The notes below the pieces were generated by a model, which ran no database searches, had not been told where the DNA came from, and was given only the letters and a program-made list of their open reading frames with translations. Shown here one piece after another: positions 63,299-64,000 of a DNA stretch of 64,000 nucleotides (position 1 is its first letter; the number at the start of each line of letters is the position of its first letter). The position numbers were made by a program, and so were the translations under genes. The DNA comes from Tipula vernalis (Eukaryota; Arthropoda; Insecta; Diptera; Tipulidae): NCBI GenBank assembly GCA_958295665.1, contig OY282560.1, positions 29,005,992-29,069,991 on the forward strand. The letters run 5' to 3'.

Positions 63299-64000
63299 TT
63301 ACATGAGACGCATGAGAAATGCTACTATGCACTTCGCTGGAACGTAATTCCTCCGGGGGGGGGGTAAAAAAAGGGCGTCCCCGTCCTTTAGTTTGTCGGT
63401 CGCTTCTTTCAATATGTTTGACAACTGGTTGATTTTTTCCCTCTCTGATGATTTTGGAGTTGAGCTGCTTATTTTTACCGTAGCGGGTTGTATACCACGG
63501 AGGACAATTTAAATGATGAGACTTATTATCCCGATTGATGATATCGTTACTGTTCCTGATAACGTCCACATCCAGTTTTGATGTTTGATCTGTTCTAGAT
63601 ACACGTTCTTGATTTCATTTCTGTTTTGAGTATTCTCCTCCTTTATTATGTTGATGTCTAATGCTTTTATTAGTTGCCTTGTTGCGTTTATGTTATACAG
63701 CGCACCTTGGATTTCCTGTAGGTCCCTAGTTAACTCGTACGATTGGAATTTTCTGTTTTTAATTGTAATGCTGCAGTTCCAGAACGTTAGTAAAAAGTTT
63801 CCCGTTAATTTCCTATCGCTAGGTCCGCAATCTGAGTGTAATATTTCGTTGTTTGCGTTATTTATAATTAATTTGTTTTCGGAAATAAACTGCATTTCTG
63901 TTTCCATCTGGGATGTCACGTTGCAGTGGCTTGATGTGCCCATTATTAGCGGTTTGATGCAATTGTCGTCAAATTCTTGTATCTCTGAATGACTTTGTAC
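63299..64000 (-). pseudogene. env: Errantivirus-like env, C-terminal part, cut by the window edge
   Basis: One minus-strand frame is open from the right edge of the window to a TAA at 63,509-63,511. It has a cysteine-containing ectodomain segment with N-x-S/T sequons (three visible), a KLTGNFLL-like block, a predicted amphipathic helical stretch and then a tryptophan-led hydrophobic segment of about 20 residues that fits the transmembrane anchor. This is the layout of the membrane-proximal half of gypsy-type env. The frame resumes after that TAA and stays open 69 more codons to a stop at 63,299-63,301, which would be a cytoplasmic tail. The TAA at the end of the anchor therefore looks premature. 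A G10/A7 homopolymer (63,355-63,372) inside the tail is a further likely site of frame damage. The 5' part of env and any pol lie outside the window. Confidence 0.75.

Noticed and set aside
63273..63569. 98-codon minus-strand frame overlapping the end of env as an accessory protein
   Set aside because: It overlaps the env frame and its tail. The env frame continues past the TAA, so this is more simply an out-of-frame reading, though a frame switch at the G10 run cannot be excluded.
63648..63992. Plus-strand frames at 62,735-63,040 and 63,648-63,992
   Set aside because: They are antisense to gag and env respectively, which carry recognisable motifs.

Overview
The window looks like insect heterochromatin, most probably from a fly. 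It is AT-rich and has no bacterial-type operons, no recognisable host gene and no RNA gene. All protein similarity I can recognise by eye belongs to decayed transposable elements: a non-LTR reverse transcriptase, a Helitron helicase, a Ty3/Gypsy-type gag-protease-RT fragment and an errantivirus-like env C-terminus. The fly assignment is inferred from this mix, not from a diagnostic gene.

Bases 1-52,409 (82% of the window) are one uninterrupted, single-orientation satellite array. It has two interspersed monomers: A (181 bp) and B (129 bp). From the first full A unit (starting at 74) to the truncated last one (starting at 52,258) I count 213 A and 106 B monomers. Their summed length, corrected for the small indels I list (net -43 bp), equals the observed 52,184 bp exactly. 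Every A unit has a 40-bp segment absent from B, centred on the palindrome CTATCGATAG. This contains TATCGATA, the DRE consensus bound by DREF (and containing the BEAF-32 core CGATA) in Drosophila. By eye about 200 of 214 A units keep the 8-mer intact.

The array is mosaic at a larger scale. Kilobase blocks of A/B order plus private variants recur at fixed offsets (2,817; 5,516; 3,440/3,621; 788; 3,889; 6,615; 1,654 bp), as expected from unequal exchange or amplification. Variant composition changes near 27-28 kb, and monomers become more varied toward the right edge, where the array stops inside an A unit.

Bases 52,410-59,640 are AT-rich DNA without credible genes. They contain two much older, strongly diverged tandem repeats: a dimeric ~308-bp repeat at about 53,990-55,790 and a ~280-bp repeat at about 58,690-59,640. 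Between them lies a decayed jockey/CR1-like reverse transcriptase (about 57,880-58,600, + strand) whose catalytic YADD-type motif reads FADA.

Bases 59,640-64,000 are a transposon graveyard. Going rightward: a Helitron helicase remnant on the minus strand, a strong inverted repeat at 60,510-60,585, a GTCY-rich repeat, a TTGAG-rich 150-bp duplication, then (minus strand) a frameshifted gag (SAP-like N-terminus, gag core, zinc knuckles), retropepsin and an RT cut short. Upstream of that gag, about 300 bp away and also on the minus strand, is the C-terminal part of a retroviral-type env that runs off the right end. None of these elements appears intact.
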